This document shows positions 42,236-51,326 of a DNA stretch of 61,261 nt, one piece after another (within the stretch, counting starts at the first letter, position 1; each line of letters opens with the position of its first letter). The position numbers were made by a program, and so were the translations under genes. This DNA comes from an uncultured Clostridia bacterium (GTDB lineage: Bacteria > Bacillota > Clostridia > Christensenellales > Pumilibacteraceae): positions 1 to 61,261 of the forward strand of contig CAKQDN010000005.1 in the NCBI GenBank assembly GCA_934229275.1, given 5' to 3'. Below the pieces are notes generated by a model. The model saw nothing but the letters and a program-made list of their open reading frames with translations. It did no database searches and was not told the origin of the DNA.

Positions 42236-42943
42236 ATGAAAAAACTGCTTGCTTTCGACCTGGACGGAACCTTAACTCAACACAAAACGCCGATTTGCGA
42301 CGCCAATCGCGAAACTCTCGAAAAATTATCGAAAAAATATAAACTCATCATGCTCGGAGCCGGCGCTTGCGAGCGCGTTTACAAACAACTGCGCGAATTT
42401 CCGATAGATATAGTAGGCTGCTACGGCATGCAGCAGTCCGAGATGATAAACGGCGAATTCCGAGTCATCCGCAACGATAAATACGAAGTCGACCGCGAAT
42501 TTTTCGAAAAAAGCGCGGCATATCTTCGCAAGCAATTAAATCTCGAAAATTATTACGGCGACAGCGTCGAATATCACGCTTCGGGACTGGTCACGTTTCC
42601 CGTTCTCGGAACGACCGCTCCTCTTGAAGAAAAACTCGCTTACGATCCCGACCGTCTTAAAAGAAGGAAGATGTATCCGCTCGTCAGCAAGGTTTTGGAG
42701 GGCTACAACGTGTTTATCGGCGGCTCATCGTCGTTCGACATCACGAGAGGAGAATATAATAAATTCTACGCACTCAGCCGCTATTGCCGCGAAAACGGCT
42801 ATTCGCTCGACGAAGCGATAATGGTGGGCGACGACTTCGGCGAAGGCGGCAACGATTCCGCCGTTAAACTCGGCGGCGTGGACTGCGTCGAAATAGACGA
42901 CTACCATGCTTTTCCGCAAAAAGTCGCTTTTCTACTGGACTAA
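42236..42943 (+). CDS. HAD superfamily (IIB) protein resembling eukaryote-type phosphomannomutase
   Basis: 235 residues. 'LLAFDLDGTLTQHKTPI' holds the HAD nucleophile and acid/base Asp pair; 'IMLGAGACERVYKQL', 'FPIDIVGCYGMQQ', 'NVFIGGSSSFDITRGEYNKFYAL' and 'MVGDDFGEGGNDSAV' match the order of motifs in PMM1/PMM2-type phosphomannomutases rather than bacterial ManB. It may interconvert hexose phosphates for glycan synthesis or be a sugar-phosphate phosphatase. AGAGGA precedes the ATG. It stands alone behind a strong promoter. Confidence 0.75.
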   Translation: MKKLLAFDLDGTLTQHKTPICDANRETLEKLSKKYKLIMLGAGACERVYKQLREFPIDIVGCYGMQQSEMINGEFRVIRNDKYEVDREFFEKSAAYLRKQLNLENYYGDSVEYHASGLVTFPVLGTTAPLEEKLAYDPDRLKRRKMYPLVSKVLEGYNVFIGGSSSFDITRGEYNKFYALSRYCRENGYSLDEAIMVGDDFGEGGNDSAVKLGGVDCVEIDDYHAFPQKVAFLLD

Positions 42944-43081
42944 TAGATATAAACCGGTCGGAAATCGGAGTTAAAACCGTTTCGACCGTTTACGAATTTC
43001 AACAAAATCGATACGGATTTTAAGTTTAATTTAAAGTTTGTGCGTTAAAATCGGGATATAAAGAACAAGGAGGGTGCAGCC

Positions 43082-43792
43082 GTGGAAATACAAAACCTTT
43101 TCAAACGGTACGAAATTAAATATTTGCTCGGCGAAAGCCAATACCGCGCGGTCATGGCAGCCTTTCCCGGTAAAACGGTCGAGGACGAATACGGCGAAAC
43201 CACGGTTTGCAGTCTGTATTTCGACACTCCCGACAGCAGGATAATCCGCCGCTCGCTCGAGAAGCCGTTCTATAAAGAAAAGTTGAGGCTTAGAAGTTAC
43301 GGCGCGGTTGACGAAAACGGAAGCGTGTTCATCGAACTGAAAAAGAAGTACGATTCCGTGGTGTACAAGCGTCGTGAGAAAATGACGCTTTGGCGTGCCG
43401 AGAATTTTCTTGCCCATCCCGACAATCACTCGCAGATCGCGTCGGAGATAGCCTACTTTTTATCGTATTACCCGAACGTCGAGCCGAAAACGTTTATCGG
43501 ATGCAAACGGCAGGCGTACTACGGAGCGAACGACCGCGACCTTCGCATAACTTTCGACACCGATATAGTTTGGCGCGATTACGACCTCGATTTAAGAAAA
43601 GGCTCGTACGGCAACGCGATCACGCAAAAAAATCAATATCTCATGGAAATCAAGACGGACGGAGCGATGCCGCTGTGGCTTACGAGCGTTCTGTCGGCAA
43701 ACCGAATCTACCCGACGTCTTTTTCAAAATACGGCAGAGCATACGAAAGTATGCATAGAAATCGAAATCAGGGAGAAATAAATTATGGATAA
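43082..43792 (+). CDS. VTC-domain protein (polyphosphate polymerase-like)
   Basis: 236 residues, one triphosphate-tunnel-type VTC domain: 'LFKRYEIKYLLGESQYRA', 'TVCSLYFDTPD', 'YKEKLRLRSYGAVDENGSVFIELKKKYD', 'VVYKRREKM' and a C-terminal 'NQYLMEIKTDGAMPLWL'. The basic and acidic tunnel residues (Lys/Arg and Glu in alternate strands) are present. In yeast this domain makes polyphosphate; bacterial members are usually linked to DUF4956 and surface proteins, as here. GTG 43082 follows AAGGAGGG. It overlaps the DUF4956 gene by 8 bases. Confidence 0.85.
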   Translation: MEIQNLFKRYEIKYLLGESQYRAVMAAFPGKTVEDEYGETTVCSLYFDTPDSRIIRRSLEKPFYKEKLRLRSYGAVDENGSVFIELKKKYDSVVYKRREKMTLWRAENFLAHPDNHSQIASEIAYFLSYYPNVEPKTFIGCKRQAYYGANDRDLRITFDTDIVWRDYDLDLRKGSYGNAITQKNQYLMEIKTDGAMPLWLTSVLSANRIYPTSFSKYGRAYESMHRNRNQGEINYG

Positions 43793-44471
43793 ACTTTTCG
43801 ACAGTATTTTCGGCGGAGAAATTCAGGTAACCGTTTCGGTATGGAATTTTTTGCTTTGCGTACTCGTGTCGCTGGTTCTCGGCGGAGCGTACTATTTCGC
43901 GTATTCAATAAAGAACCGCACGACGTCGAGTTTCCGCACGTCGCTCGTGTTCTTGCCGCCGGTCGTCTGTGTGGTTATAATGATGGTCAGCGGCAACATA
44001 GGAATAGGCGTGGCAATCGCCGGAGCGTTCTCGCTCGTACGATTCCGCTCGGCACAGGGCTCGGCAAAGGAAATAAGCGTGATATTCATGGCGATGTGTT
44101 CGGGACTTATCGCCGGAGTGGGTTACATAGCCTACGCCGTGCTGTTCACCGTTCTCATGTGCGCCATTATCGTCTGCTCGAATATTCTGTACAGGGTAAA
44201 AGAGCGCAAAAGTCGCCGCAAAACACTTAAAATAACCATTCCCGAAGACCTTGACTACACCGAAGTTTTCGCGGATATTTTCGAAAAATACACCGACGAA
44301 AATAGACTGAAAACGGTTAAAACGTCTAATATGGGCAGCCTGTACAAACTCACTTACGACGTTACTTTCAAAAAGGACGTCTCTGAAAAGCAATTTATTG
44401 ACGAAATCCGCGTTCGCAACGGAAATCTCGAAATAATGATTTTACGGGAGGAACAGAACAATGATTTGTAA
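43785..44471 (+). CDS. DUF4956 membrane protein
   Basis: 228 residues: about four helices in the first ~145 residues with 'GNIGIGVAIAGAFSLVRFRSAQGSAKEIS', the hallmark of DUF4956, then a cytoplasmic ferredoxin-like domain (about 150-228). It is almost always next to a VTC gene, suggesting a complex that senses or transports the VTC product. Overlaps VTC upstream by 8 bases and the lipoprotein gene downstream by 11 bases, so the three are translationally coupled. Confidence 0.85.
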   Translation: MDKLFDSIFGGEIQVTVSVWNFLLCVLVSLVLGGAYYFAYSIKNRTTSSFRTSLVFLPPVVCVVIMMVSGNIGIGVAIAGAFSLVRFRSAQGSAKEISVIFMAMCSGLIAGVGYIAYAVLFTVLMCAIIVCSNILYRVKERKSRRKTLKITIPEDLDYTEVFADIFEKYTDENRLKTVKTSNMGSLYKLTYDVTFKKDVSEKQFIDEIRVRNGNLEIMILREEQNNDL

Positions 44472-46626
44472 CGGTAAAATCAAAAAGATTTTGACATTAC
44501 TCGTCAGTCTTGCGCTCGCACTCGTGCTTGCATTTTCGCTTGCATGTTCGGGCGGAAACACCGACAACGGCGGAACTACGGTAACGCCCGGCGGAGGCTC
44601 GGGTGAAACGGGCGGAGATTCCGGCGAAACGGGCGGCGGCTCGGGCGAAACGGGCGGCGGCTCGGGCGAAACGGGCGGCGGCTCGGGCGAAACCGGCGGA
44701 GGCTCGGGTGAAACCGGCGGCGGCTCGGGTGAAACCGGCGGCGGCTCGGGTGAAACGGGTGGCGGTTCCGGTGAAACCGGCGGAGGCTCGGGCGAAACGG
44801 GTGGCGGTTCTGGCGAAACGGGTGGCGGCTCGGGCGAAACGGGCGGAGGTTCCGGTGAAACGGGCGGAGGTTCCGGCGAAACGGGTGGCGGCTCGGGCGA
44901 AACGGGCGGAGGTTCCGGCGAAACCGGCAACGTTTCGTATTCTCTTAGAAAAAAGAACGCAACGACGATTGTAATTGCCGCAACTGTAAGCGAAAAAACT
45001 TACACTCTCATCGTCGAATATCCTTCGGGAAGTACTTATGCGCTCGATGACCAAAGCGGCAAACTGACGCTGACGAACGACGCCGTCACGACCGAAGAAC
45101 TCATATTCACGCTCTCGGGCGAATATTACGGCTCGCTCGGATTCGCTCTCGGCAACGACACGTCAGTCACGATAGAACTTTCCGGCGTGAAAATCGCGTC
45201 CGACGACGATTGTCCGCTTTATATTTCGGGCGGCGACGCAGTCGATATTTCGGCAAAAAAAGGCACCGAAAACTGCATATTCGACTATCGCAAAACCGCA
45301 ACCGAGAAAAAAGCCGCAATCTATTCCGAGTGTGATATTAAACTCAAAGGAGCAGGAACGCTCACCGTTACGAGCAACAGTTATAACGGTATCCACGGAA
45401 AAGACGACGTAACCGTGCAGAAACTAACCTTAAACGTGGACAGTTACGACGACGCGCTTAAGGGCAACGACGAAGTGAAAATCAAATCGGGCGCAGTTAC
45501 GCTTATTTCCCGTTATGCCGACGGAATAAAGACCAGCAGCACCGATTTGTCCGGCAAAGGCAATCAGAAAGGCAACGTAATCGTCGAGGACGGCATAGTC
45601 ACCGTTTATGCTGCGTACGACGCAATCGACGCGGCTTGCTCTGTCGAAATCGACGGCGGAGTAATAAATCTCGTCACTGCGAAGTATTCCGAGTATACCG
45701 ACGCTTCCGCAGTCTACGTCGAAACGCAAACCGTTTCCGCTTACGCGTTCGGCGGACCCGGCGGAGGGTTCCCGGGCGGCGGATTCAATCCCGGCGGCGG
45801 TGGCGGATTCAATCCCGGACCCGGACAGGAAGGCAACCCCGAAAAAACCGACTATTCGTGTAAAGGTATAAAAGCCGGCAACGAAATAACAATTCTCGGC
45901 GGCGAAATAACCGTTAAATCGCTCGACGACGCTATTCACGCGAACGACGACAACGCGCTCGAAAGCGGCGCGACCCCCACCGGTAACGTCACTATATCGG
46001 GCGGCACGCTCACTCTTTACAGCGACGCCGATGCGATTCACGGCGACGGCAAAGTGCTTGTTTCGTACGGAACGATAAACGTTACGCACGCTTACGAAGG
46101 GATTGAAGGCGCGACCGTGGAGATATCGGGCGGCAAAACCTCGATAATTTCTATCGACGACGGCATAAACGGCACGAACACGTCCGGTTATAGCATTGTG
46201 GTTTCGGGCGGCGAACTGTATGTGTACGCAGGCGGCGACGGACTGGATTCCAACAGCATTGATTCTTACGGCGGCATCAATTTCACAGGCGGTAAATCGG
46301 TTATAATTTCGAACGGAAAAGCCGACAGCGCAATCGATACCGAAAAAGGTTATTCGTATTCGGGCGGCTACGTCGTTGCAATCGGAATATCGGGCGGAAT
46401 GAGCAGCGAATCGTATAAATGCATGGATTTCGGTTCGTACGGCAGAATTGCAAGACTTTCGTTTAATAAAGACTCGATAGTTGCCGTTTCGGGCGTCGCA
46501 AACGTTAAAATGCCCGTTGCGATGAACGCTCTCGTGGTCGTTCTCGGAAAAACCGACGTTACCATCGAAAGCGCGACTTCTTCGAGCGTTTCTCTCGACG
46601 CAAACGGAGTCGGCTGGATAGCGTAA
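44461..46626 (+). CDS. Beta-helix surface lipoprotein (Cthe_2159-like) with a 16-unit GGGSGET linker
   Basis: 721 residues. Lipoprotein signal with Cys27 in 'LVLAFSLACSGG'. A flexible linker of 16 repeats of seven residues (GGGSGET type) follows at about 44-155. Then a right-handed beta-helix of the Cthe_2159 carbohydrate-binding family, with repeated 'DDALKGNDEVKIKSG', 'YDAIDAACSVEIDGG', 'DDAIHANDD' and 'DDGINGTNTSG' rungs (likely Ca2+ sites). A second Gly-rich insert ('GGPGGGFPGGGFNPGGGGG') loops out mid-domain. It is anchored to the outer membrane face by lgt processing and may bind polysaccharide. Third gene of the VTC cassette. Confidence 0.85.
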   Translation: MICNGKIKKILTLLVSLALALVLAFSLACSGGNTDNGGTTVTPGGGSGETGGDSGETGGGSGETGGGSGETGGGSGETGGGSGETGGGSGETGGGSGETGGGSGETGGGSGETGGGSGETGGGSGETGGGSGETGGGSGETGGGSGETGGGSGETGNVSYSLRKKNATTIVIAATVSEKTYTLIVEYPSGSTYALDDQSGKLTLTNDAVTTEELIFTLSGEYYGSLGFALGNDTSVTIELSGVKIASDDDCPLYISGGDAVDISAKKGTENCIFDYRKTATEKKAAIYSECDIKLKGAGTLTVTSNSYNGIHGKDDVTVQKLTLNVDSYDDALKGNDEVKIKSGAVTLISRYADGIKTSSTDLSGKGNQKGNVIVEDGIVTVYAAYDAIDAACSVEIDGGVINLVTAKYSEYTDASAVYVETQTVSAYAFGGPGGGFPGGGFNPGGGGGFNPGPGQEGNPEKTDYSCKGIKAGNEITILGGEITVKSLDDAIHANDDNALESGATPTGNVTISGGTLTLYSDADAIHGDGKVLVSYGTINVTHAYEGIEGATVEISGGKTSIISIDDGINGTNTSGYSIVVSGGELYVYAGGDGLDSNSIDSYGGINFTGGKSVIISNGKADSAIDTEKGYSYSGGYVVAIGISGGMSSESYKCMDFGSYGRIARLSFNKDSIVAVSGVANVKMPVAMNALVVVLGKTDVTIESATSSSVSLDANGVGWIA
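44590..44925 (+). repeat. 21-base minisatellite, 16 units, inside the lipoprotein gene
   Basis: Sixteen in-frame 21-base units of form GGCGGMGGYTCSGGYGAAACS encode the GGGSGET linker. One unit (second) encodes GGDSGET. Unit differences are nearly all synonymous. Copy number probably varies between strains by slippage without breaking the frame. Confidence 0.95.
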
Positions 46627-46657
46627 CCGCAATAGTCTGAACAGGATTCAATAAACG

Positions 46658-46694
46658 AAAAACCTCGGCGACTGTTATCGTCGGGGTTTTATTT
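46658..46694 (+). terminator. Terminator of the VTC cassette
   Basis: Stem AAAAACCTCGGCGA (46658-46671) with TCGTCGGGGTTTT (46678-46690), containing G-T pairs, followed by an AT-rich tail. Confidence 0.75.
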
Positions 46695-46788
46695 ATATCA
46701 CAAACGAGCAGTAAATTGCTTTGCGATTGCGAATCGCGCAGGTCGATAAAACGGTAACGCTGTAAGCGAAAAAATCGCAAACCGGCAA

Positions 46789-46827
46789 AAAAATATCCCC
46801 GCACGAACTTTTATGCTCGTGTGGGGA
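46789..46827 (-). terminator. Terminator of nifJ
   Basis: TCCCCGCACGA (46796-46806) pairs with TCGTGTGGGGA (46817-46827). On the minus strand it is followed by TATTTTTTT. It could also back up the + strand terminator just before it. Confidence 0.85.
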
Positions 46828-46859
46828 CTTTTTAACTTAGTGCGCTCTTAACGCTTTAA

Positions 46860-49800
46860 TCAGTCCTCGAGACCTGCTTTTTTCTTGTAGGTTTCCAGTC
46901 TGTTCTTAGCGTCGATTTCAGCCTGAGCAAACAACTTGTCTGCGATTTCGGGCTTGGATTTCTTCAGAGCCGTGTAACGGGTTTCGTGAGCAAGGAAGTC
47001 CTGATACGATCCGGTGGGTTCTTTGCTGTCGAGAGTGAAGGGGTTCTTGCCCTCGTCTGCAAGTTCGGGATTGTATCTGTAAAGTTGCCAGTAGCCTGCT
47101 TCGACAGCTTTCTTGGTTTCGAGTTGTCCGTTGGACATATCGATACCGTGGTTGATGCAGGTAGCGTAGCAGATGACCAGCGAAGGACCGTGATATGCTT
47201 CGGCTTCGGTAAGAGCCTTGATAACCTGATTCTTGTCTGCGCCCATTGCAACCTGTGCAACGTAAACGTAGCCGTAACTCATAGCCATCATGCCGAGGTC
47301 CTTTTTCTTGACTCTCTTTCCGCCTGCGGCGAATTTAGCGACCGAGCCGGTAGGAGTGGACTTACTGGCCTGTCCGCCGGTGTTGGAGTAAACTTCGGTA
47401 TCCACGACGAGCACGTTGACGTCTTCGCCGGAAGCGAGAACGTGGTCGAGTCCGCCGTAACCGATGTCGTATGCCCATCCGTCGCCGCCGAAGATCCAGA
47501 TAGAGGGCTTGGTCAGGCAGTCGAGGTTAGCCTTGATGTAATCGAGACCGGAAGCGGTTTCGTTTGCAAGAGCAGCCTTAACTTTCTCGGAAGCGATCTT
47601 GGAGCCTTTGGCGTCGTCTTTGTTTTCGAGCCATTCGGCAAACGCCGCGTTGGTCTGTTCGTTGACGGTGTCGTAAGCGGCGCGCATATCGGATTCGATT
47701 TTTGCTCTTCTTGCCTTGTAAGCAAGGTTCATGCCGTAACCGAATTCGGCGTTGTCTTCGAACAAACTGTTAGCCCATGCGGGACCGTGACCCTGTGCGT
47801 TCTTGGTGTAGGGGCAGGTGGGCGCCGATCCGCCGTAAATGGAGGAGCAGCCGGTTGCGTTTGCAACTACCATTCTGTCGCCGAACAACTGAGTAACCAG
47901 TTTGACGTAAGGAGTTTCGCCGCAGCCTGCGCATGCGCCGGAGAATTCGAACAACGGCTGCAGGAATTGGCTTCCCTTGACGGAATCGGGCTTGAATTTA
48001 GCCGATACGTCTTTAAGCGAAACGTGAGCCTGCGAGAAGTCGTAGTTTGCGTTTTCTGCGATTTCCAGCGAACCGAACGGAACCATGGTGAGTGCCTTTT
48101 CTTTTGCCGGGCAGACGTTTGCACAACTTCCGCATCCCGTGCAATCGAGGGGAGAGAGTTGCATTCTGTATTCGTAGGGAACGCCGATAGCGGTCTTGGT
48201 GACGAACGTTTCGGGTGCGCCTGCGAGTTCTTCTTTGGTAGCGAGTACGGGACGGATGCACGCGTGCGGGCAAACCATCGAGCACTGGTTACACTGAATA
48301 CACTTGGTTGCGTCCCAAGCCGGGATCATAGCGGCGATACCGCGCTTTTCGAACTTGGTGGTTCCGGTGGGAACGTGACCGTCTGCAACGAAAGCGGATA
48401 CGGGCAGCGAGTCGCCTGCCTGAGCGGTGATGGGTTTAATGAAGTTCTGGAAGTAAGCGTCGGATGCGCCTTTAACCATTTCCGCGCCTTCGGTGGTGGT
48501 AGCCCACGAAGCGGGGTAGGTGACTTCGACGAGGTTTTCGACAGCCTTGTCCACGCAAGCATAGTTCATCTGAACGACTGCGTCGCCCTTCTTGGAGTAT
48601 GCTTTTTCGATCATCTTCTTCATGTACTTTTCGGCATCTTCGTAAGGAATGATGTCTGCGAGTTTGAAGAACGCTGCCTGCATGACGGTGTTGACGCCCT
48701 TTCTTGCGCCGATTTCGTTGATGACTTTAAGTCCGTCGAGAGTGTAGAACTTGATGTGCTTCTTTGCAATGTCGTTCTTCATCTTTGCAGGAAGTTCGGT
48801 TTCGAGTTCGGCTGCCGACCAGTTGGTGTTAAGCAGGAATACGCCGCCTTCTTTAAGGTCGCTCGTCATATCGTAACGGGTAACGTACGACTGATTGTGG
48901 CAAGCAACGAAGTCTGCCTGATCGATAAGGTAGGTGGACTTGATGGGAGTTTTACCGAAACGCAGATGCGAAATGGTAAGACCGCCGCTCTTTTTGGAGT
49001 CGTAAGCGAAGTAGCCCTGCGCATACATATCGGTGTGATCGCCGATAATCTTGATGCTGTTCTTGTTTGCGCCTACGGTACCGTCGGAGCCCAGACCGTA
49101 GAATTTGCAACGGCTGGTGCCTGCAGGCGAAGCGTTGACGAATTCGTCGAGGGGCAGCGAATGTCCGGTAACGTCGTCGGTGATACCCACGGTGAAGTGG
49201 TTTTTGGGCGTAGCGGAGGAAAGATTCTTGTAGATTGCGTTGACCATGGTCGGGTTGAACTCTTTGGAGCCCAAGCCGTATCTGCCGCCGACGACCTTGA
49301 TACCCGTTCTGCCTGCTTCCGCGAGAGCGGCGCAAACGTCGAGGTAAAGCGGTTCGCCGATAGAACCTGCTTCTTTGGTTCTGTCCATAACGGCAATGGT
49401 TTTAACGGTTGCAGGGATAGCGTCCACGAAATCTTTAACCGAGAACGGACGATACAGTCTTACTTTCAAAAGACCGACTTTTTCGCCCTTAGCGGTGAGA
49501 TAGTCAACCGTTTCTTCTGCGGCTTCGCAGCCCGAACCCATCATAACGATAAGTTTTTCTGCGTCTGCGGCACCGTAGTACTGATAAATTTCATACTTTC
49601 TGCCGGTGAGCGCGGTAACCTTTTCCATCATGGTCTTTACGATACCGGGAACGGCGTCGTAGTACTTGTTGCAAGCCTCGCGGTTCTGGAAGAAAATGTC
49701 GCCGTTCTGCGCGGTGCCCATCTGAACGGGGTGTTCGGGATTGAGCGCGCGTGCCTTGAACGCTTTAATGTCGTCCATGTCGACGAGCGGAAGAATGTCT

Positions 49801-50360
49801 TCGTAGTCGATTCCGTCGATCTTGGAAATTTCGTGACTGGTTCTGAAACCGTCAAAGAAATGCAGGAAAGGCACTCTCGATTTAAGAGTGGACAGATGAG
49901 CAACGAGGGCAAGGTCCATCGCTTCCTGAACGGAGTTGGACGCGAGCATCGCAAAACCGGTCTGGCGGCATGCCATAACGTCGGAATGATCGCCGAAAAT
50001 GTTAAGCGCGTGGCTTGCGACGCATCTTGCGCTGACGTGGAATACGCAGGGCAAAAGTTCGCCGGCTATTTTGTACATATTGGGGATCATGAGCAGCAAG
50101 CCCTGGCTTGCGGTGTAGGTGGTGGTAAGCGCACCTGCGACCAGCGAACCGTGAACGGCGCCTGCGGCACCTGCTTCGGATTCCATTTCAGCGATACGCA
50201 ACGGTTGTCCGAACATGTTTACTCTTCCTTGCGTAGCCCATTCGTCGGCGTATTCGGCCATAGGCGAAGAAGGAGTAATGGGGTAAATCGCGGCGACTTC
50301 GCTGAACGCGTAGGCGATGTGCGAAGCGGCGGTATTACCGTCGATTGTCATTTTCTTCAT
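46860..50360 (-). CDS. nifJ: Pyruvate:ferredoxin (flavodoxin) oxidoreductase
   Basis: 1166 residues, normal for the single-chain enzyme. It oxidises pyruvate to acetyl-CoA and CO2, reducing ferredoxin; central to anaerobic energy metabolism. Order: N-terminal pyrimidine-binding domain ('YPITPSSPMAEYADEWA'), CoA-binding domain, two 4Fe-4S clusters ('CIQCNQCSMVCPHACIRP' and 'CTGCGSCANVCP'), the TPP domain with 'GACAGCGETPYVKL' and 'GGDGWAYDIGYGGLDHV'. GGAGG precedes the ATG. Transcribed alone, with its own promoter and terminator. Confidence 0.97.
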   Translation of the reverse strand: MKKMTIDGNTAASHIAYAFSEVAAIYPITPSSPMAEYADEWATQGRVNMFGQPLRIAEMESEAGAAGAVHGSLVAGALTTTYTASQGLLLMIPNMYKIAGELLPCVFHVSARCVASHALNIFGDHSDVMACRQTGFAMLASNSVQEAMDLALVAHLSTLKSRVPFLHFFDGFRTSHEISKIDGIDYEDILPLVDMDDIKAFKARALNPEHPVQMGTAQNGDIFFQNREACNKYYDAVPGIVKTMMEKVTALTGRKYEIYQYYGAADAEKLIVMMGSGCEAAEETVDYLTAKGEKVGLLKVRLYRPFSVKDFVDAIPATVKTIAVMDRTKEAGSIGEPLYLDVCAALAEAGRTGIKVVGGRYGLGSKEFNPTMVNAIYKNLSSATPKNHFTVGITDDVTGHSLPLDEFVNASPAGTSRCKFYGLGSDGTVGANKNSIKIIGDHTDMYAQGYFAYDSKKSGGLTISHLRFGKTPIKSTYLIDQADFVACHNQSYVTRYDMTSDLKEGGVFLLNTNWSAAELETELPAKMKNDIAKKHIKFYTLDGLKVINEIGARKGVNTVMQAAFFKLADIIPYEDAEKYMKKMIEKAYSKKGDAVVQMNYACVDKAVENLVEVTYPASWATTTEGAEMVKGASDAYFQNFIKPITAQAGDSLPVSAFVADGHVPTGTTKFEKRGIAAMIPAWDATKCIQCNQCSMVCPHACIRPVLATKEELAGAPETFVTKTAIGVPYEYRMQLSPLDCTGCGSCANVCPAKEKALTMVPFGSLEIAENANYDFSQAHVSLKDVSAKFKPDSVKGSQFLQPLFEFSGACAGCGETPYVKLVTQLFGDRMVVANATGCSSIYGGSAPTCPYTKNAQGHGPAWANSLFEDNAEFGYGMNLAYKARRAKIESDMRAAYDTVNEQTNAAFAEWLENKDDAKGSKIASEKVKAALANETASGLDYIKANLDCLTKPSIWIFGGDGWAYDIGYGGLDHVLASGEDVNVLVVDTEVYSNTGGQASKSTPTGSVAKFAAGGKRVKKKDLGMMAMSYGYVYVAQVAMGADKNQVIKALTEAEAYHGPSLVICYATCINHGIDMSNGQLETKKAVEAGYWQLYRYNPELADEGKNPFTLDSKEPTGSYQDFLAHETRYTALKKSKPEIADKLFAQAEIDAKNRLETYKKKAGLED

Positions 50361-50447
50361 AGAAAACCTCCGTAAATAATATATAAACTCAAGGCGTTCG
50401 CGCTCTTAATCCGGGATAAAACCGAGACCGCGAAAGCGCACAGTAAT

Positions 50448-50476
50448 ATTATAGTTAATTTGAAAAAAATAGTCAA
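50448..50476 (-). promoter_or_regulatory. Promoter of nifJ
   Basis: Minus strand TTGACT (50476-50471), 17-base spacer, TATAAT (50453-50448), leaving a leader of about 80 bases that can form a GCGCT/AGCGC stem. Confidence 0.82.
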
Positions 50477-50528
50477 TAAAATAAGGGCTGAATGTCAAGA
50501 TTTTTCAGCATTTTGCGTTATTTTTACA

Positions 50529-50564
50529 ATAAAAAAGCGCTCTTTCGGGAAAGGAAAGAACGCT
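50529..50564 (-). terminator. Terminator of the lgt-SDR-TRIC operon
   Basis: Minus strand AGCGTTCTTTC (50564-50554) pairs with GAAAGAGCGCT (50546-50536), one G-T pair, then TTTTTATT. Confidence 0.8.
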
Positions 50565-50623
50565 GTGGGTCAAAATAAAATCCGAGTAAAAAGGTAGGAA
50601 AATAAACGTGTGGCTTTAAAGCG

Positions 50624-51307
50624 CTAATTTTCGTCTGACTCTTTTTCCGGCTCGTCGATGCGAACCGCCGGCATGTTGATTTTGAAGAACATGCCCGCGA
50701 ATCTGCCGCCGATTATTATCACCGAGCCTATTATAAACGCCCACGGCTCCCAAATGGTCGTGTACTGCGCGAGCAGAACGTATGTGATAGTTCCGACGAA
50801 GCATGGAATAAGGTACAGATATTTACGGAAAACGGTCGGAATTCTGTGCGCCAGAATATCGCGGAAAATACCGCCGCAGCAACTTGAAAAACATCCGATA
50901 ACCGCAAGCATCAGCGCGCTGAATTCGTTTCCCGTTTCCATAGCCATTTTCGCTCCGACGATGGAAAAGGGAGCAATGCCTATCGCGTCCATTATGTTTA
51001 TCGTAAGGTTGAAAGCCTCGCTTTTAACGCCCTGCTTAAACGGCTTGAACAGAGCGATAGCCGCCATCAGAATAATTGAAACGCCCGTAGCGATCGCAAC
51101 GTACACGAGATAAAACGGGTCGTTGAAAAGATGCGGCGGAATGTGACCTATCACGAGATCGCGCAGAACTCCGCCCCCCAGCGCCGTGACGTTAGCGAGA
51201 ATAATCGCGCCGATGACGTCCATTCTGTTTTGAAGAGCGACCATCGTGCCCGACAGAGAAAAGCCTATTATGCCTATTATTTCGAAAATTGTTTGCGTAG
51301 TACTCAT
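50624..51307 (-). CDS. TRIC-type trimeric cation channel family protein
   Basis: 227 residues, seven helices in two repeated triplets plus one. Each repeat has the family motif with Gly-Gly-x-x-Arg-Asp: 'VTALGGGVLRDLVIG' and 'SSCCGGIFRDILAH'. Prokaryotic TRIC proteins conduct K+ or Na+. It is the last gene of lgt-SDR-TRIC, 19 bases after the SDR gene. The acidic tail is 'EPEKESDEN'. Confidence 0.9.
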   Translation of the reverse strand: MSTTQTIFEIIGIIGFSLSGTMVALQNRMDVIGAIILANVTALGGGVLRDLVIGHIPPHLFNDPFYLVYVAIATGVSIILMAAIALFKPFKQGVKSEAFNLTINIMDAIGIAPFSIVGAKMAMETGNEFSALMLAVIGCFSSCCGGIFRDILAHRIPTVFRKYLYLIPCFVGTITYVLLAQYTTIWEPWAFIIGSVIIIGGRFAGMFFKINMPAVRIDEPEKESDEN

Positions 51308-51326
51308 TTGTTGAAAGCGAAAAATA

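Noticed and set aside
44442..44930. Pro-rich (PVSPEPP) frame on the minus strand of the 21-base repeat
   Set aside because: Any 21-base in-frame repeat without stops opens several frames. The plus frame has a lipoprotein signal, a real domain and coupling to DUF4956.
46986..50375. 1129-codon open frame antisense to nifJ
   Set aside because: It lies exactly opposite a clear pyruvate:ferredoxin oxidoreductase and its translation shows no recognisable motifs. The lack of stops follows from the codon bias of the real gene.
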